Shown piece by piece: positions 27,030 through 36,457 of a DNA stretch of 64,000 bases. Numbering within the stretch: position 1 is the first letter of the stretch; each line of letters begins with the position of its first letter. Below the pieces are notes generated by a model. The model did not search any database. It was given only the letters and a program-made list of their open reading frames with translations, and was not told where the DNA came from. Position numbers and translations under genes: made by a program. The stretch is from SCBR16-9 sp964537975 (GTDB lineage Bacteria; Hydrogenedentota; Hydrogenedentia; Hydrogenedentales; SCBR16-9), in the NCBI GenBank assembly GCA_964537975.1, contig CAZIDP010000007.1:1-64000 (forward strand), read 5' to 3'.

Positions 27030-27959
27030 ATGTCGGAAATCGTATTGGGTACAGGAAAGCACACCTATTCGTGGGTGACGGATTGGGCCAAATTGCCAGA
27101 TGGAGTCACTTTTGGATACACCCACGGGGTCTGTGAAGACAGCCAGGGCCGTATATACATTCACAGCACCAGTAAGGACGCGGTAATCCGCTTTGATGCC
27201 GAGGGCAAGTATATCGATTCGTGGGGCGCGGCATTTGCCGGTGGTGCGCATGGCTTGCAATACAGCCGGGAAGCGGATGGCGAATTCCTTTACCTGGCAG
27301 ACACAGCCCGCAAGATCGTGGTGAAAACGACGCTGGACGGCGAAGAGCTTTGGACGCTGGAATGTCCTTTCGAGGAGTCCGGGGTCTACCAGAGCGCGGA
27401 AGAATTTGTGCCCACCAATGTGGCGGTGGCGCCCAATGGCGATTTTTACGTCGCGGACGGATATGGGCGAAGCTACATCCACCAGTACAATAAAAACGCG
27501 GACTATATCCGTACCTTTGGTGGACCCGGCAGCGAGCCAGGGCAATGCAATTGCCCGCATGGGCTGTGGGTGGATACGCGGGGTGAAGCCCCCGAGCTGG
27601 TTGTAGCCGACCGTGCCAATGTGCGTTTGCAGTATTTCTCACTCGACGGGGAGCACCTGCGTTTTGAGGCACATGACCTCCTGCATCCCTGTGATTTTGA
27701 TCAGCGGGATGGGGATCTCCTGATCCCGGACCTGTTTGGCCGGGTCACCATCTTCGATGCAAAGAACACCCTGATCACACACCTGGGAGAAAACGCGGGC
27801 GTGCAGAATACGGAGGGATATCCCAACCTGCCCCATGACAAGCGTATCCCCGGCAAGTTTATTTCACCGCACAGTGCCCGGTGGGACAGCCAGGGCAACC
27901 TGTATGTGGTGGAATGGATTCACGATGGCCGCGTCACAAAATTAAATCGCGTTTCATAA
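27030..27959 (+). CDS. NHL-repeat beta-propeller protein
   Basis: The start is ATG 27030 with AAGGAG 6 nt upstream. A longer reading frame back to 26892 has no ribosome-binding site. Repeats of the NHL type are visible (THGVCEDSQGRIYIHST, PTNVAVAPNGDFYVADGYG, CPHGLWVDTRGEAPELVVAD, SPHSARWDSQGNLYVVEW), giving a six-bladed propeller-like fold. Similar proteins are annotated as peptidyl-glycine amidating lyase-like or 6-bladed propeller proteins. There is no signal peptide from this start. Codons are visibly more GC-rich than in the pil genes, which may indicate a different history. Confidence 0.85.
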   Translation: MSEIVLGTGKHTYSWVTDWAKLPDGVTFGYTHGVCEDSQGRIYIHSTSKDAVIRFDAEGKYIDSWGAAFAGGAHGLQYSREADGEFLYLADTARKIVVKTTLDGEELWTLECPFEESGVYQSAEEFVPTNVAVAPNGDFYVADGYGRSYIHQYNKNADYIRTFGGPGSEPGQCNCPHGLWVDTRGEAPELVVADRANVRLQYFSLDGEHLRFEAHDLLHPCDFDQRDGDLLIPDLFGRVTIFDAKNTLITHLGENAGVQNTEGYPNLPHDKRIPGKFISPHSARWDSQGNLYVVEWIHDGRVTKLNRVS

Positions 27960-28051
27960 GCCAACCTGCATTTCCTAATTTACGCGTTTCCCAAGTTTAC
28001 ACGCCTGTAATCGTGGCATGGCAACCACGTGAACACTGATAGACGACGTGT

Positions 28052-28396
28052 TCATGGACTGGTTGCTGTGCCGCGGTGTGGCGGACGCACGAAATTCCAG
28101 CGCCAATTGTATTTCACCGCCGCGCTCGTGCCCCGGTCATAATCGATTTCCGCGCTCAGCCCATCCAGGTTGCCCACGCCCAACCGGGGCCGTCCCCGTT
28201 CATCCACACGCAACGCGCTGCCTTCCGTCTCGCCCCCACGAATATGCTCCCGCCGCCGCTCCATCTCACTGGTCGCCTGTTGCTGCCGTAACCAGCTTTC
28301 CGAGAACGGACTGCTGCTCCGTGGTTGCGTCGCGCAACCCAGCATCAAAACCATGACCGCGAAACCACATCCTGCAATCGTTAATAGACGCATCAT
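28052..28396 (-). CDS. Small lipoprotein of unknown function (114 aa)
   Basis: A clear lipoprotein signal is present (MMRLLTIAGCGFAVMVLMLGC, lipid on Cys21). The mature part is Arg/Glu-rich (SEMERRREHIRGG) and ends in an aromatic/basic segment (AAVKYNWRWNFVRPPHRG) that could be a short beta-hairpin motif. No family is recognised. It is GC-rich like the convergent NHL gene. Confidence 0.6.
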   Translation of the reverse strand: MMRLLTIAGCGFAVMVLMLGCATQPRSSSPFSESWLRQQQATSEMERRREHIRGGETEGSALRVDERGRPRLGVGNLDGLSAEIDYDRGTSAAVKYNWRWNFVRPPHRGTATSP

Positions 28397-29048
28397 TGAA
28401 TATCCTTACCTTAAGGGCGATACCGCATCCGAAAATAACCTGTTCAGCATCCTATATCTACCATCACTTTATCATATTATGCCGTGCCGCGGGCAATTTC
28501 AGAGGTTGGGATAGGGGGGAAATGCGGTGAAGGGGAAGCTGTCAAAGCGCGTTTTCAAGTGGACTTTATATCAAACCGCTCCACTTATTTTACAAAGATA
28601 GCAGTCGCAACTATGTTGGCAGCGAGCAATTAAATTTCGGTTGGGTTTACAAATATGAGTAATATTGGTATAATTGTAAATAATAAAATCGAGTATGAAT
28701 TAAAAAAAAGTTCATGGAAAGCGAAATATTGAGATATAAACCCAACACGACATCAAGTTTCAAAACGAAAATTTTTTACTGCAATATTCTTTACTGATTT
28801 ACTATTACGATAACGCATAATAATCCCTGCGACTGATGCAGTATTCATAAAAAAAATAAAAATCAGGAACCTTGTTAACGAAGTATTTAAAAAAAAACTC
28901 CTTTTAAGATTCAGCTATATTCATCATGGGCAGTCTCTTTTGGTAAGCCAGTTTCAACATATTGAATTCAAATTGAACTGCTTCCAAAAGATTGTAAACT
29001 TACAAACTGGATGAGAAATAACACTCATCGAAACCAAAGGAGGGCATC
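28397..29048. other. AT-rich intergenic region, no gene seen
   Basis: This 652-bp region has many A/T runs. It contains the likely promoters of the small lipoprotein (minus) and the cupin gene (plus). No coding potential, RNA gene or convincing repeat was noticed. Confidence 0.5.
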
Positions 29049-29435
29049 ATGCGAATTGCAAAGACAAGTATCCCGACAAAAGTGAATGCGCCAGGAGCTA
29101 TAGCCAGAATGCAACTTGATTTTGGCGATCCAAAGGGGTACGGAACATTTGCCGCTGAGTATTTTACCCTGGATGCGGGAACTGATCTGACACCCTTGCT
29201 TAAAGGATTAGAGGGAGACCTGTGTCAATCTCCACATTGGGGATTCCTGCCTAAAGGCGAAGTTACCATCACCTACAAAGATGGATCACAAGAGACCGTT
29301 ACTGAAGGGGACCTCTTTTATTGGCCACCAGGACATACCCTGAAGGTTGATAAAGATGCTGAAATAATTCTATTCAGCCCGCAAGTTGAACACTGCAAAG
29401 TAGTAAACCATATTAAACAGGCAGTTGGGCAATAA
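29049..29435 (+). CDS. Cupin-domain protein (128 aa)
   Basis: The ATG at 29049 follows a strong AGGAGG. It is a single small beta-barrel domain: HWGFLPKGEVTITYKDGS, then GDLFYWPPGHTLKVDKDAEI, the two halves of a cupin. The metal-binding His set is reduced (HW... and GHT...), so it may bind a ligand rather than catalyse. It is cytoplasmic and isolated from pathway genes, so its role is unknown. Confidence 0.8.
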   Translation: MRIAKTSIPTKVNAPGAIARMQLDFGDPKGYGTFAAEYFTLDAGTDLTPLLKGLEGDLCQSPHWGFLPKGEVTITYKDGSQETVTEGDLFYWPPGHTLKVDKDAEIILFSPQVEHCKVVNHIKQAVGQ

Positions 29436-29530
29436 AGCAGACCACATGACTGAATCAAAACTGCTTTAGCACCCGAACATTATCTCATAGCCTTGAATAT
29501 CAAGTCAGCCTGAACTGCCGATGTCGTGTA

Positions 29531-29562
29531 GGCGCCTGCTGCCTGCTGATGGTGCAGGCGTC
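29531..29562 (+). terminator. Weak hairpin downstream of the cupin gene
   Basis: GGCGCCTGC (29531-29539) and GCAGGCGTC (29554-29562) form a 9-bp stem with one G-U pair, about 95 bp past the cupin stop. The following CACTTTCG gives only a poor U-tract. It may be a terminator. Confidence 0.25.
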
Positions 29563-29714
29563 TCACTTTCGAATATATCTCATGCCAATGTATCCATGAC
29601 CAAAGCACCACCGCGTCTCCGCAGCACACACTACACGACACACCACGGAGATCTACTGTATCAGAATTATTGCTTAGAGACCAGTACCTTCAAATACTAT
29701 ACGATTGTTAGCCT

Positions 29715-31508
29715 TTATATGTAGCCTTCAAAAATATCTATCATCTTGTCCTTCCAGACCACCGGAACAGATTCCCAGTCATCCCAACATGAGGTTTGCA
29801 TGAATGCCATCAACGGTTTTTCAACTGACGGTACAGGATAACCAACCTCATCTTCCACATTTTCATGCATCTGTATAATCCGACCTTGGCCCGCAAGTGC
29901 ATCAGCTATTGGTTGATTGAACTTCTCTGCACCTTTTATACCTCGATCACGATCGTGAACTACAATTGGGGCTATATTCATTGAAATTAGATATTTCGAA
30001 AGTCCTATAATAGAAGCCTTACCTCTTGCATTGACAATTTCGAAATCGGAGACAATCTTTAAATACTTCTCTCTTGGTAACTTTCTCAGTGTCTCGGAGA
30101 TAAGGATTACCTCGGTATCGCCCTCTACAATTATTACGTGATTGGTGAAGAATATTCTCGCGATGTGTTCATCTATGCGAAGCAACATCTTCACATGAGT
30201 CTTATCTTCACCTTCGAGTTTTTTGTAGGCATCTGACACATTAAACGGGTTCACATTAACACTATGGTCAACGATTGACATGCTGTTGAGCACTTGCTTA
30301 GGTTTGCGCGATAGATCAATGATGAATGGTGAATGTGTAGTTGCTACAATCTGTGAACTAGCTTCACTCAAATCATATATCGTGTCTCTCATCTGGTTAG
30401 CAGCACTTGGATGCAGATAAATCTCAGGTTCTTCAAAACACACGATGAGTGTTCGTTTATGTTCGTCCTCTTTTCTTGATAACCACTTCTGGCGAAATCT
30501 AAGCATACCGAATGCTGCAGCTCTAATCATCCCAGAGCCCTGATGTGTGACAGGAGTTCTCACATTGCTAGACATTTCAATTGTAAATGTTGGTTTTAGA
30601 GCCGTGTCAGGATTGGTCAGGTCTGTCACAGCATGAAGTTGAGAATCTGGGAAAACACTCGATAAAATACTGTTGAGTTCATTGATCATCTTTCCAAATT
30701 CTGATTCAGCGTCTTCAGGATCTAGTTCTTTCGAGAGTTTGTTTAGATAGTTCTGTGCCTGCTGATAATTTTCAGAATGTGTCCGAACTTCCTCGAATAA
30801 TTCATATAGAGTTTTGCCTAGAACACCGGCACTGGAACCTTCAATTTCATTTATCGATGTATCAGCTGGAATGAGAAGGAAGCGAGGTAGCATTTTAAGA
30901 ACATTTCCGGGGATACCTCCCGGATTCTGGAACCAAGTCTCCTCATCTCTGACATTCCATATTTCATCTAGCTTTTCGAGTACTTCTTTGCTCTTGCCAA
31001 TATTTTTCGACAAATCCGGAAATAGCTCCTCAACAACTCTTTTATCGATCCCATTGTCGATGAAGTCTTGGCCATTCTTGCAGTTTTCAAAAGCTTTATC
31101 TAGTTCGCGCACACATGAACGAATCTCAATCTTGACATCAGTACCAATGGAATAAGTCTTCCTGTAAGTAATTGACAGTCCGGAATCATCATCTCCATCG
31201 GGTTCATACTTAAAAATACGACCTTTAAAACCTCTCCAACTTGATGCATCTTTGGGGAGATTGCGGAACTCGGCTTCAAGCCTAATCTCAGTGACAGCTG
31301 GTTTTGTTTCGCATGTTTCTGTGTCAATGACGGAGTAGTATTCTGTGCCGGGAATAGTCTTCTTGGCTGATAAAAGGTATTCGATTGCCTTGAACACAGA
31401 GCTTTTACCAGTGTTATTCATACCGATTAGAAACGTAGCTTCCCCAAAAAGAATTGTCGCGGATTTGAGTCTTCTGAATCCATCGATTTTGAGAGAATAC
31501 AATTTCAT
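29715..31508 (-). CDS. OLD-family ATP-dependent nuclease (AAA + TOPRIM)
   Basis: The N-terminal ABC-type ATPase has Walker A GMNNTGKS (residues 29-36), a signature/Q region (THQGSGMIRAAAFG) and Walker B CFEEPEIYLHP, then an ATTHSPF H-loop. The C-terminal TOPRIM nuclease domain has VEGDTE (~463) and a DxD in VVHDRDRG (~518). This is the overcoming-lysogenisation-defect family, many members of which act in phage defence. No UvrD-like GajB partner is adjacent, so it resembles a class 1 OLD, unless the small GIY-YIG-like gene 92 bp upstream on the same strand is its partner. The surrounding DNA is AT-rich, typical of accessory regions. Confidence 0.9.
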   Translation of the reverse strand: MKLYSLKIDGFRRLKSATILFGEATFLIGMNNTGKSSVFKAIEYLLSAKKTIPGTEYYSVIDTETCETKPAVTEIRLEAEFRNLPKDASSWRGFKGRIFKYEPDGDDDSGLSITYRKTYSIGTDVKIEIRSCVRELDKAFENCKNGQDFIDNGIDKRVVEELFPDLSKNIGKSKEVLEKLDEIWNVRDEETWFQNPGGIPGNVLKMLPRFLLIPADTSINEIEGSSAGVLGKTLYELFEEVRTHSENYQQAQNYLNKLSKELDPEDAESEFGKMINELNSILSSVFPDSQLHAVTDLTNPDTALKPTFTIEMSSNVRTPVTHQGSGMIRAAAFGMLRFRQKWLSRKEDEHKRTLIVCFEEPEIYLHPSAANQMRDTIYDLSEASSQIVATTHSPFIIDLSRKPKQVLNSMSIVDHSVNVNPFNVSDAYKKLEGEDKTHVKMLLRIDEHIARIFFTNHVIIVEGDTEVILISETLRKLPREKYLKIVSDFEIVNARGKASIIGLSKYLISMNIAPIVVHDRDRGIKGAEKFNQPIADALAGQGRIIQMHENVEDEVGYPVPSVEKPLMAFMQTSCWDDWESVPVVWKDKMIDIFEGYI

Positions 31509-31600
31509 TGGCCTATGCTCATCAAGTTAACTCTATACATGGAAATCATATAACACCTACTTAGTTAAACTGTATGTATTAACAATATAAATCTTTCTAT

Positions 31601-31945
31601 CTATTTACGACATACAGGACAACAAATCATACTACCATCCGGTTTATCAGGATGATCTTTATTGGCGAGTTTCTCGCATTCGCCAAAATCGTGGTAGTTC
31701 TGGCACTCTTTCTTATAGGCTTCATCTACACTATTAGCATAAGATGCCTTGAACCACTCGTATTGGCCTATCCAGTCATGAAGTCGGTGATTAAGGTTTT
31801 CGTCAGACCGCCCAACATAATGAACTTTAAATCCATCCTTAACCTTGTTACCAAGAGCATAGTTTCCAGGTTTTATGTCAGGAAATTCTTTGTTTATATT
31901 TTCATTACTTAGTTCCCAAGGGCCTTTCAAATTAAGTGAAGCCAT
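31601..31945 (-). CDS. Small GIY-YIG-like nuclease domain protein with a Cys-pair end
   Basis: PGNYALGNK and, after a basic stretch, VHYVGRSDENLNHRLHDW match the paired GIY and YIG strands with the following catalytic Arg. A conserved-looking ECQNYHDFG and ANKDHPDKP supply the later Glu/His and Asn. The C-terminus CCPVC may bind a metal. The single domain of 114 aa is the usual size. It lies 92 bp upstream of the OLD nuclease on the same strand, so both may form one transcript. Nuclease activity is inferred from motifs. Confidence 0.65.
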   Translation of the reverse strand: MASLNLKGPWELSNENINKEFPDIKPGNYALGNKVKDGFKVHYVGRSDENLNHRLHDWIGQYEWFKASYANSVDEAYKKECQNYHDFGECEKLANKDHPDKPDGSMICCPVCRK

Positions 31946-32291
31946 ATTACTAACCTTTCAAAAGTTATAACACAAGAAAACAAATTTGAAATACAATCAT
32001 TACTACAAATAGAAATCTACAGATACACTATTTAAGTACATTGAAATGCGCGCTCTATAATATCAATAATCGCAAAATAACAATTCAACCCCCTCCCCCT
32101 CCTCCTTTAATCTTTACTGCAAAGGTAAATACCTATGACATAGTTTAGCACAGATTGCACAGATTAATCAAATAGATTAGATGATGTTTAATTAACATAA
32201 TTGTGAGCGCAGGGGAGACTGTAATGCATACATCGCGACGTGGCGGTGTTCTGGATAGGTGAGGCAGCAAGGGCAGGCGGGCAAACACAAA
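31946..32291. other. Intergenic region between the OLD/GIY-YIG pair and the catabolic group
   Basis: This AT-rich stretch contains the promoter region for the minus-strand GIY-YIG/OLD pair and a pyrimidine tract (CCCCCTCCCCCTCCTCC near 32090). No gene was recognised. Confidence 0.45.
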
Positions 32292-32331
32292 AAAGTCCCG
32301 ATCACGTGTTGATAAAGGTGACCGGGACTTT
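32292..32331 (-). terminator. Rho-independent terminator of the glycosidase-like gene
   Basis: A 14-bp stem with one mismatch/wobble (AAAGTCCCGATCAC at 32292-32305 with GTGACCGGGACTTT at 32318-32331) is followed on the minus strand by a T-run (TTTTTTGTG). It lies 36 bp past the stop at 32367. Confidence 0.75.
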
Positions 32332-32366
32332 GGATTCGTTGTTATGTTATCAGCGGGTGGCCGTTG

Positions 32367-33593
32367 TTATTCTGAAGCTTTGGGTGGCAGGAGGAACAGG
32401 CGTCCTTCGCCGTCTTCCAAAGAAATGTGGAGTCCTTCCAGGTCAGGGGAGTCGTCGTATACGGGTATTTCTTCGCCGGACCACTTGTCGATCTCGCGAA
32501 TTTCATCGACGGGTACATCAAAGACCACTTGTGGCCAGGCGCTGAAGGCAAAGCGGTAGTTGGTGAGCATGACTGCACGACGGCCATCGGCATGATCAAA
32601 GGTGCCCACCAGCAGGTCGAGGGGTGGATCGACATCGTCTTTCAGCAGATCAAGGACGGGGGAGCCTTTTAGGACTTCCGCGGGAGTGTCATCCGGGGAT
32701 ACGCGATAGACACCGGTACTGGTAAGTTGCATGAGCGTGGGGCCGAGGTTGTTCAACTGCTCATTGAGGCGGCGTGCCTGGTAGTAGTGGCGTGTCCGGC
32801 GGTCATCACGGGAGATGATGGCACCGCCCTTGGGGAATTCGCCACCGGGCCCGGGGGTGTAGTAACAGAAATAGAGCACGCCTTTCGCGCCGTAGGTGAG
32901 CGACGCAAACACCTGCCAGCGTACCTGTGCTTCGGTGGGGTCTGTATGCGGCCCATAGGGCATGATGTTGAAGAAGTTCCAGAACGGAATATCGGCTTTC
33001 AATGAATACTGCCGCATCGTTTCGAGGTCTTTGCAATAATTGTCCCGGGTATCGCCATCGGGTTTGAAGATGGGGTAGTGGTCCATGCAGAGTACGTCGA
33101 TATCGGTTTCATCAACAAAGCGCCGGACATATTCGTCATAATTTTCCGTGCCCAACTGCCCCCAGGGACTGGCGTAATTGGGAAAGAGATTGATATAGGC
33201 CAGTTTGCCCGGGTGCGATTCGCGTAAGGACTGGACAACTTTGGCCAGTTCCGGGAATTCGGTCGCGCTGGGTTCATCGCGAATCTTGAACCCCCACAAG
33301 GCCGGGCTGTCGGGCAGGGCATCCAGATCGATTCCATGGTAGGTCACCAGGGCTTTCATGCCATACTTTTCGCAAAGTTCCAACTGTTGCGTGATGCTTT
33401 CTACCGTGGTCGCCCCAAAACCGCCCATCACCAGGTTAAAGCCCGCGTCCGCAATTTCCTTGTAGCGTTCATCGGCCTTGTCGTCCAGGGGCGGGTCTAC
33501 CCAGAAACTGATGACAAAGCGGTCCTGCTCGAAGCGGGGGATTTCGGCGTCGTTTGCCTGAAGAACTGCATTCAGCAGTAGGAGTATCAACAT
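32367..33593 (-). CDS. Secreted glycoside hydrolase-like TIM-barrel protein
   Basis: A short signal peptide (MLILLLLNAVLQA) is followed by a (beta/alpha)8-like domain: FVISFWVDPPLDDKADERY, GFNLVMGGFG, ALVTYHGI, and WGFKIRDEPS with a candidate acid/base Glu near residue 106. LCMDHYPIF, the aromatic WNFFNIMPYG and GAKGVLYFCYYTPG follow. The C-terminal ~90 residues form a beta-sandwich. The DEP motif and layout resemble GH-A clan enzymes of polysaccharide degraders, but I cannot name the family. It is GC-rich. It heads towards DUF1080 and Gfo/Idh genes on the same strand. Confidence 0.7.
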   Translation of the reverse strand: MLILLLLNAVLQANDAEIPRFEQDRFVISFWVDPPLDDKADERYKEIADAGFNLVMGGFGATTVESITQQLELCEKYGMKALVTYHGIDLDALPDSPALWGFKIRDEPSATEFPELAKVVQSLRESHPGKLAYINLFPNYASPWGQLGTENYDEYVRRFVDETDIDVLCMDHYPIFKPDGDTRDNYCKDLETMRQYSLKADIPFWNFFNIMPYGPHTDPTEAQVRWQVFASLTYGAKGVLYFCYYTPGPGGEFPKGGAIISRDDRRTRHYYQARRLNEQLNNLGPTLMQLTSTGVYRVSPDDTPAEVLKGSPVLDLLKDDVDPPLDLLVGTFDHADGRRAVMLTNYRFAFSAWPQVVFDVPVDEIREIDKWSGEEIPVYDDSPDLEGLHISLEDGEGRLFLLPPKASE

Positions 33594-33632
33594 AACGCGT
33601 TACCTTCCTCTGTTTTGGCTTTGACCGGAAAT

Positions 33633-34328
33633 TTAATCCAGAATTTTAATTCGTATGTCCTTGAATTGAACCTTCATGGGCGTGCCAACATGCATCTGGA
33701 GCGCGATAACCCCTTTTTCGCGGGACATGGTTTCGTCCCGATCGATGACTTCACACATGAGCACATCATTGATCTTCAACTGAATGTACTGACCAATGGC
33801 GGTGATCTCGTACTCATTCCATTCCTGTTCTTTAACTACCGCCTGCAATGCATCCGGATCGGCGAATTGAACTTCCTCGCGTGATCCGTCTTCATTCAAC
33901 AGGGCACGGTAACCGCGCATGACCACGCCACCGCGATCATGTTGAAAGAGGCAGCCATTCCATTGTGTCGCGTCTTCGAAATCCGCCTGATATCCCCACA
34001 CATCGTAGTCACCCCGGCGCTCACTGCGGAATTGAATCCCGGAGTTGCCACCGACCAGCCGGTATCGCAGGCGCAGAATAAAATCGCCTGGCTCATCAAC
34101 TGTCCAGAATATGTAATGGGTATCCGCGCAGGGATTGGCCTCATCACAGTCCGAGGTAATGGCGCCGTCTTCCACTCGCCAGGCGTCGGGACGACCATCC
34201 CAACCACTCAGGTCTGTGCCGTTGAAGATGGAAACGAAACCGGTTTCTTCTTCAGCATGAGCGAACCCAGGTGTGATGCAGATGAGGAACAACACAAGCA
34301 TTCCGGCCGCAAATTGATACAACTTCAT
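33633..34328 (-). CDS. DUF1080 protein (3-keto-disaccharide hydrolase-like)
   Basis: The ATG at 34328 has GGAGAGG 5 nt upstream; an in-frame GTG at 34334 overlaps the ribosome-binding site. A signal peptide ends near residue 26. The signature FVSIFNGTDLSGWDGRPDAW followed by WRVEDGAIT marks the concanavalin-like DUF1080 fold, and GGNSGIQFRSER and IALQMHVGTPMKVQFKDIRIK are the usual closing motifs. Members act in the periplasm on 3-keto-glucosides produced by Gfo/Idh oxidoreductases. One such gene lies 63 bp upstream, supporting a joint pathway. Confidence 0.92.
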   Translation of the reverse strand: MKLYQFAAGMLVLFLICITPGFAHAEEETGFVSIFNGTDLSGWDGRPDAWRVEDGAITSDCDEANPCADTHYIFWTVDEPGDFILRLRYRLVGGNSGIQFRSERRGDYDVWGYQADFEDATQWNGCLFQHDRGGVVMRGYRALLNEDGSREEVQFADPDALQAVVKEQEWNEYEITAIGQYIQLKINDVLMCEVIDRDETMSREKGVIALQMHVGTPMKVQFKDIRIKILD

Positions 34329-34391
34329 AGCCACCTCTCCGTCCTATTGTCATCAAAGTATCATCATAGTATTTCAGGTTAAGCTTCGGCC

Positions 34392-35750
34392 TTATGCAGG
34401 CAATTCAAATCCGGCACGGCGTGGTCGAGACAGCAGCAAATTGGCTTCGTCGCAATCGGTGAATCGTTCCGCGACAGGGTCCCAATGCAGGGTTTCGCCG
34501 ACGCGCCCGATTTCACGCACAATATTGACCAGGTAGCACAAGGTGGTACCGCGCTGCCCGATTTCTATATCGGCATTACACCGTTCACGAGATCTGATGC
34601 AGTCAATCCAGTTCTGGATGTGTGGCTGATTTTCGGGCAGGCTCAAATTGCCAGGATGATCTTCGCCTTGAATCAATTCCGGAACATCGGAGGAGATGGC
34701 ATCGCGGTTGATTTCGATTCGGCCCTTTTCACCGACAAAGATACATCCCAGACCGGGAGCACGGTCGGCATCTTCAGTCAGGTGCAGTTCTGTGCCGTTT
34801 TCATAGCGCATGCGTACTGCTGCCCGGGGACCACTCGAGCCCCAGACCATGCGATAATACGGCGCGCCGGTTTCTTCCGGGCCAAATTCACGCTCTTCAA
34901 AAGTTCCGGAAGGCCGTGTTTCCAGTGCTTCATCCAGGGTAATTTCCACAGGCCCTGTATCATCGGTACCCAGACCACGGTTGATCTGATCGTAGCTGTG
35001 TGTACCCCAGCCTGTCACACCAAAGCTTTGTCCACCGCCATCGTAGTCCCACCACAAGCCCCATCCACGATGCAGGCTTTGATGATAGGGACGCATTACA
35101 GCCTGGTTGGTCCAGATATCCCACCAGCCGTCATTACTGCCTTCAGGCATTTCCTGCTCTTCATTGGAAGTCCAATACGCAGGCCCCATAAAATTCGGCG
35201 CCAGGACGGTATGAACTTTGCCCAGGGCTCCATTTTTCACCAGATCACTTGCCCAGGTATTCAACGGAATCGAGCGCTGCTGCGAACCAACCTGGGTAAC
35301 CCGATCATATTTCCGTGCGATATTGACCATTTCACGGCCTTCAGCAATCGTCAGGCTCATAGGTTTTTCAATATACACATCAAGTCCAGCCGCCATGGCA
35401 TGACAGGCAACATAGGCACGGGCATGGGTCGTGGTAACCGCCATGACACCATCCAGTTGTTCCTTGTCCATCATTTCCCGGAAGTCCAGATAAGGCGTCC
35501 AGCCGTGTTCATTACCCAGCGAACTCATTGCCGAGTCCAGACGTGGCTGGAAGCAGTCACAGGCAGCGACAATTTCCACGCCTTCCATACGGAGCACATC
35601 ACGGGCCAGCCCGTTACAACGCCCTCCCAGTCCAATCAATCCAATACGCACCCGATCATTGGGGCCGGGCGTAGTCATTCCCAATGTTTTGCGGGAGAGT
35701 ATCATTGGGGCAACAACAGCGGTCGATTTTAAAAAGTCTCTACGATTCAT
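34392..35750 (-). CDS. Tat-exported Gfo/Idh/MocA family oxidoreductase
   Basis: A twin-arginine signal (MNRRDFLKSTAVVAP) indicates folded export to the periplasm. The Rossmann motif GLIGLGGRCNGLA (residues ~38-50) binds NAD(P), VYIEKPMSLT is the conserved EKP motif, and the central and C-terminal regions match the Gfo/Idh catalytic domain. Exported members typically oxidise a sugar hydroxyl to a keto group; the DUF1080 protein downstream would then hydrolyse the product. The three genes 32367-35750 are best read as a glycoside-degrading unit. Confidence 0.92.
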   Translation of the reverse strand: MNRRDFLKSTAVVAPMILSRKTLGMTTPGPNDRVRIGLIGLGGRCNGLARDVLRMEGVEIVAACDCFQPRLDSAMSSLGNEHGWTPYLDFREMMDKEQLDGVMAVTTTHARAYVACHAMAAGLDVYIEKPMSLTIAEGREMVNIARKYDRVTQVGSQQRSIPLNTWASDLVKNGALGKVHTVLAPNFMGPAYWTSNEEQEMPEGSNDGWWDIWTNQAVMRPYHQSLHRGWGLWWDYDGGGQSFGVTGWGTHSYDQINRGLGTDDTGPVEITLDEALETRPSGTFEEREFGPEETGAPYYRMVWGSSGPRAAVRMRYENGTELHLTEDADRAPGLGCIFVGEKGRIEINRDAISSDVPELIQGEDHPGNLSLPENQPHIQNWIDCIRSRERCNADIEIGQRGTTLCYLVNIVREIGRVGETLHWDPVAERFTDCDEANLLLSRPRRAGFELPA

Positions 35751-36457
35751 TACCTTTTACCTCTGAGACAGGGCATTCCCCATCCTGCTTGATTGTTTTG
35801 ACGTACTCACAATCATACGTCAGATTAAATGTACTGCTAAAGCTCAATAAATAATCACTCCTTGTACCACAACATGTACAAAGAGAAATTTAATTACTTG
35901 TATTGATTTCACTTGTTGAAAATACGATTTGGCTTTCTTGGACAGCACCTGCACCCATAAACAAACTAATGTAATTTATGAGCAAACAGGAAACATTGTA
36001 GTGATTAACCATATACCTTTTTCTCGCAATCATGCAAGCTTCAACAATCCACAGAAATCATACTGATGATGAATTCGGAGAGCACGTCACATTCTATTGA
36101 TCCAAATGGCCTCACTGAAGCTGCATTGCATATAATGAATCTAATAATAGCAACAAGGTTGGCAAGCCATGACTCCGTTCACAGGGTTAAATCTGGCATA
36201 GTTCACCCAATATATAATGCCTGAAGAAAGGATCAAGTTCCGTACTTTAAATAATACAATGACAATCATTATTTCGTGTTGAACCGCACCCGTTTTTCAG
36301 TTTTTACACACTTGTCAAGGTGCCATTCGGATCACCTTACAGGTCGATATCTAATACCGGAATATGCTATTCTACCTCGTTTATCGTATAGAAAATTGAT
36401 GCAATTTTGATCAGTCATTTTAAGAAAATGCTGTTAAAGAAAAGAAAGATTTGGCGC
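35751..36457. other. Long intergenic region with one palindrome
   Basis: About 700 bp separate the divergent Gfo/Idh gene (minus) and fabH (plus). The only clear structure is a dyad TTGTAC-N8-GTACAA at 35862-35881, about 112 bp upstream of the Gfo/Idh start, a plausible regulator site. No coding region or RNA gene was recognised. Confidence 0.4.

Noticed and set aside
27106..27672. Long minus-strand frames opposite the NHL gene
   Set aside because: GC-rich DNA lengthens chance antisense frames; the plus-strand NHL repeats explain the region.
29521..29724. A 67-codon frame between the cupin and OLD genes
   Set aside because: It runs across a hairpin, has low-quality composition and no ribosome-binding site, and its end overlaps the OLD stop.
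34485..35732. A 415-codon open frame on the plus strand opposite the Gfo/Idh gene
   Set aside because: It is fully antisense to a gene with clear Tat and Rossmann motifs and its translation is Cys/His/Thr-rich without domains.
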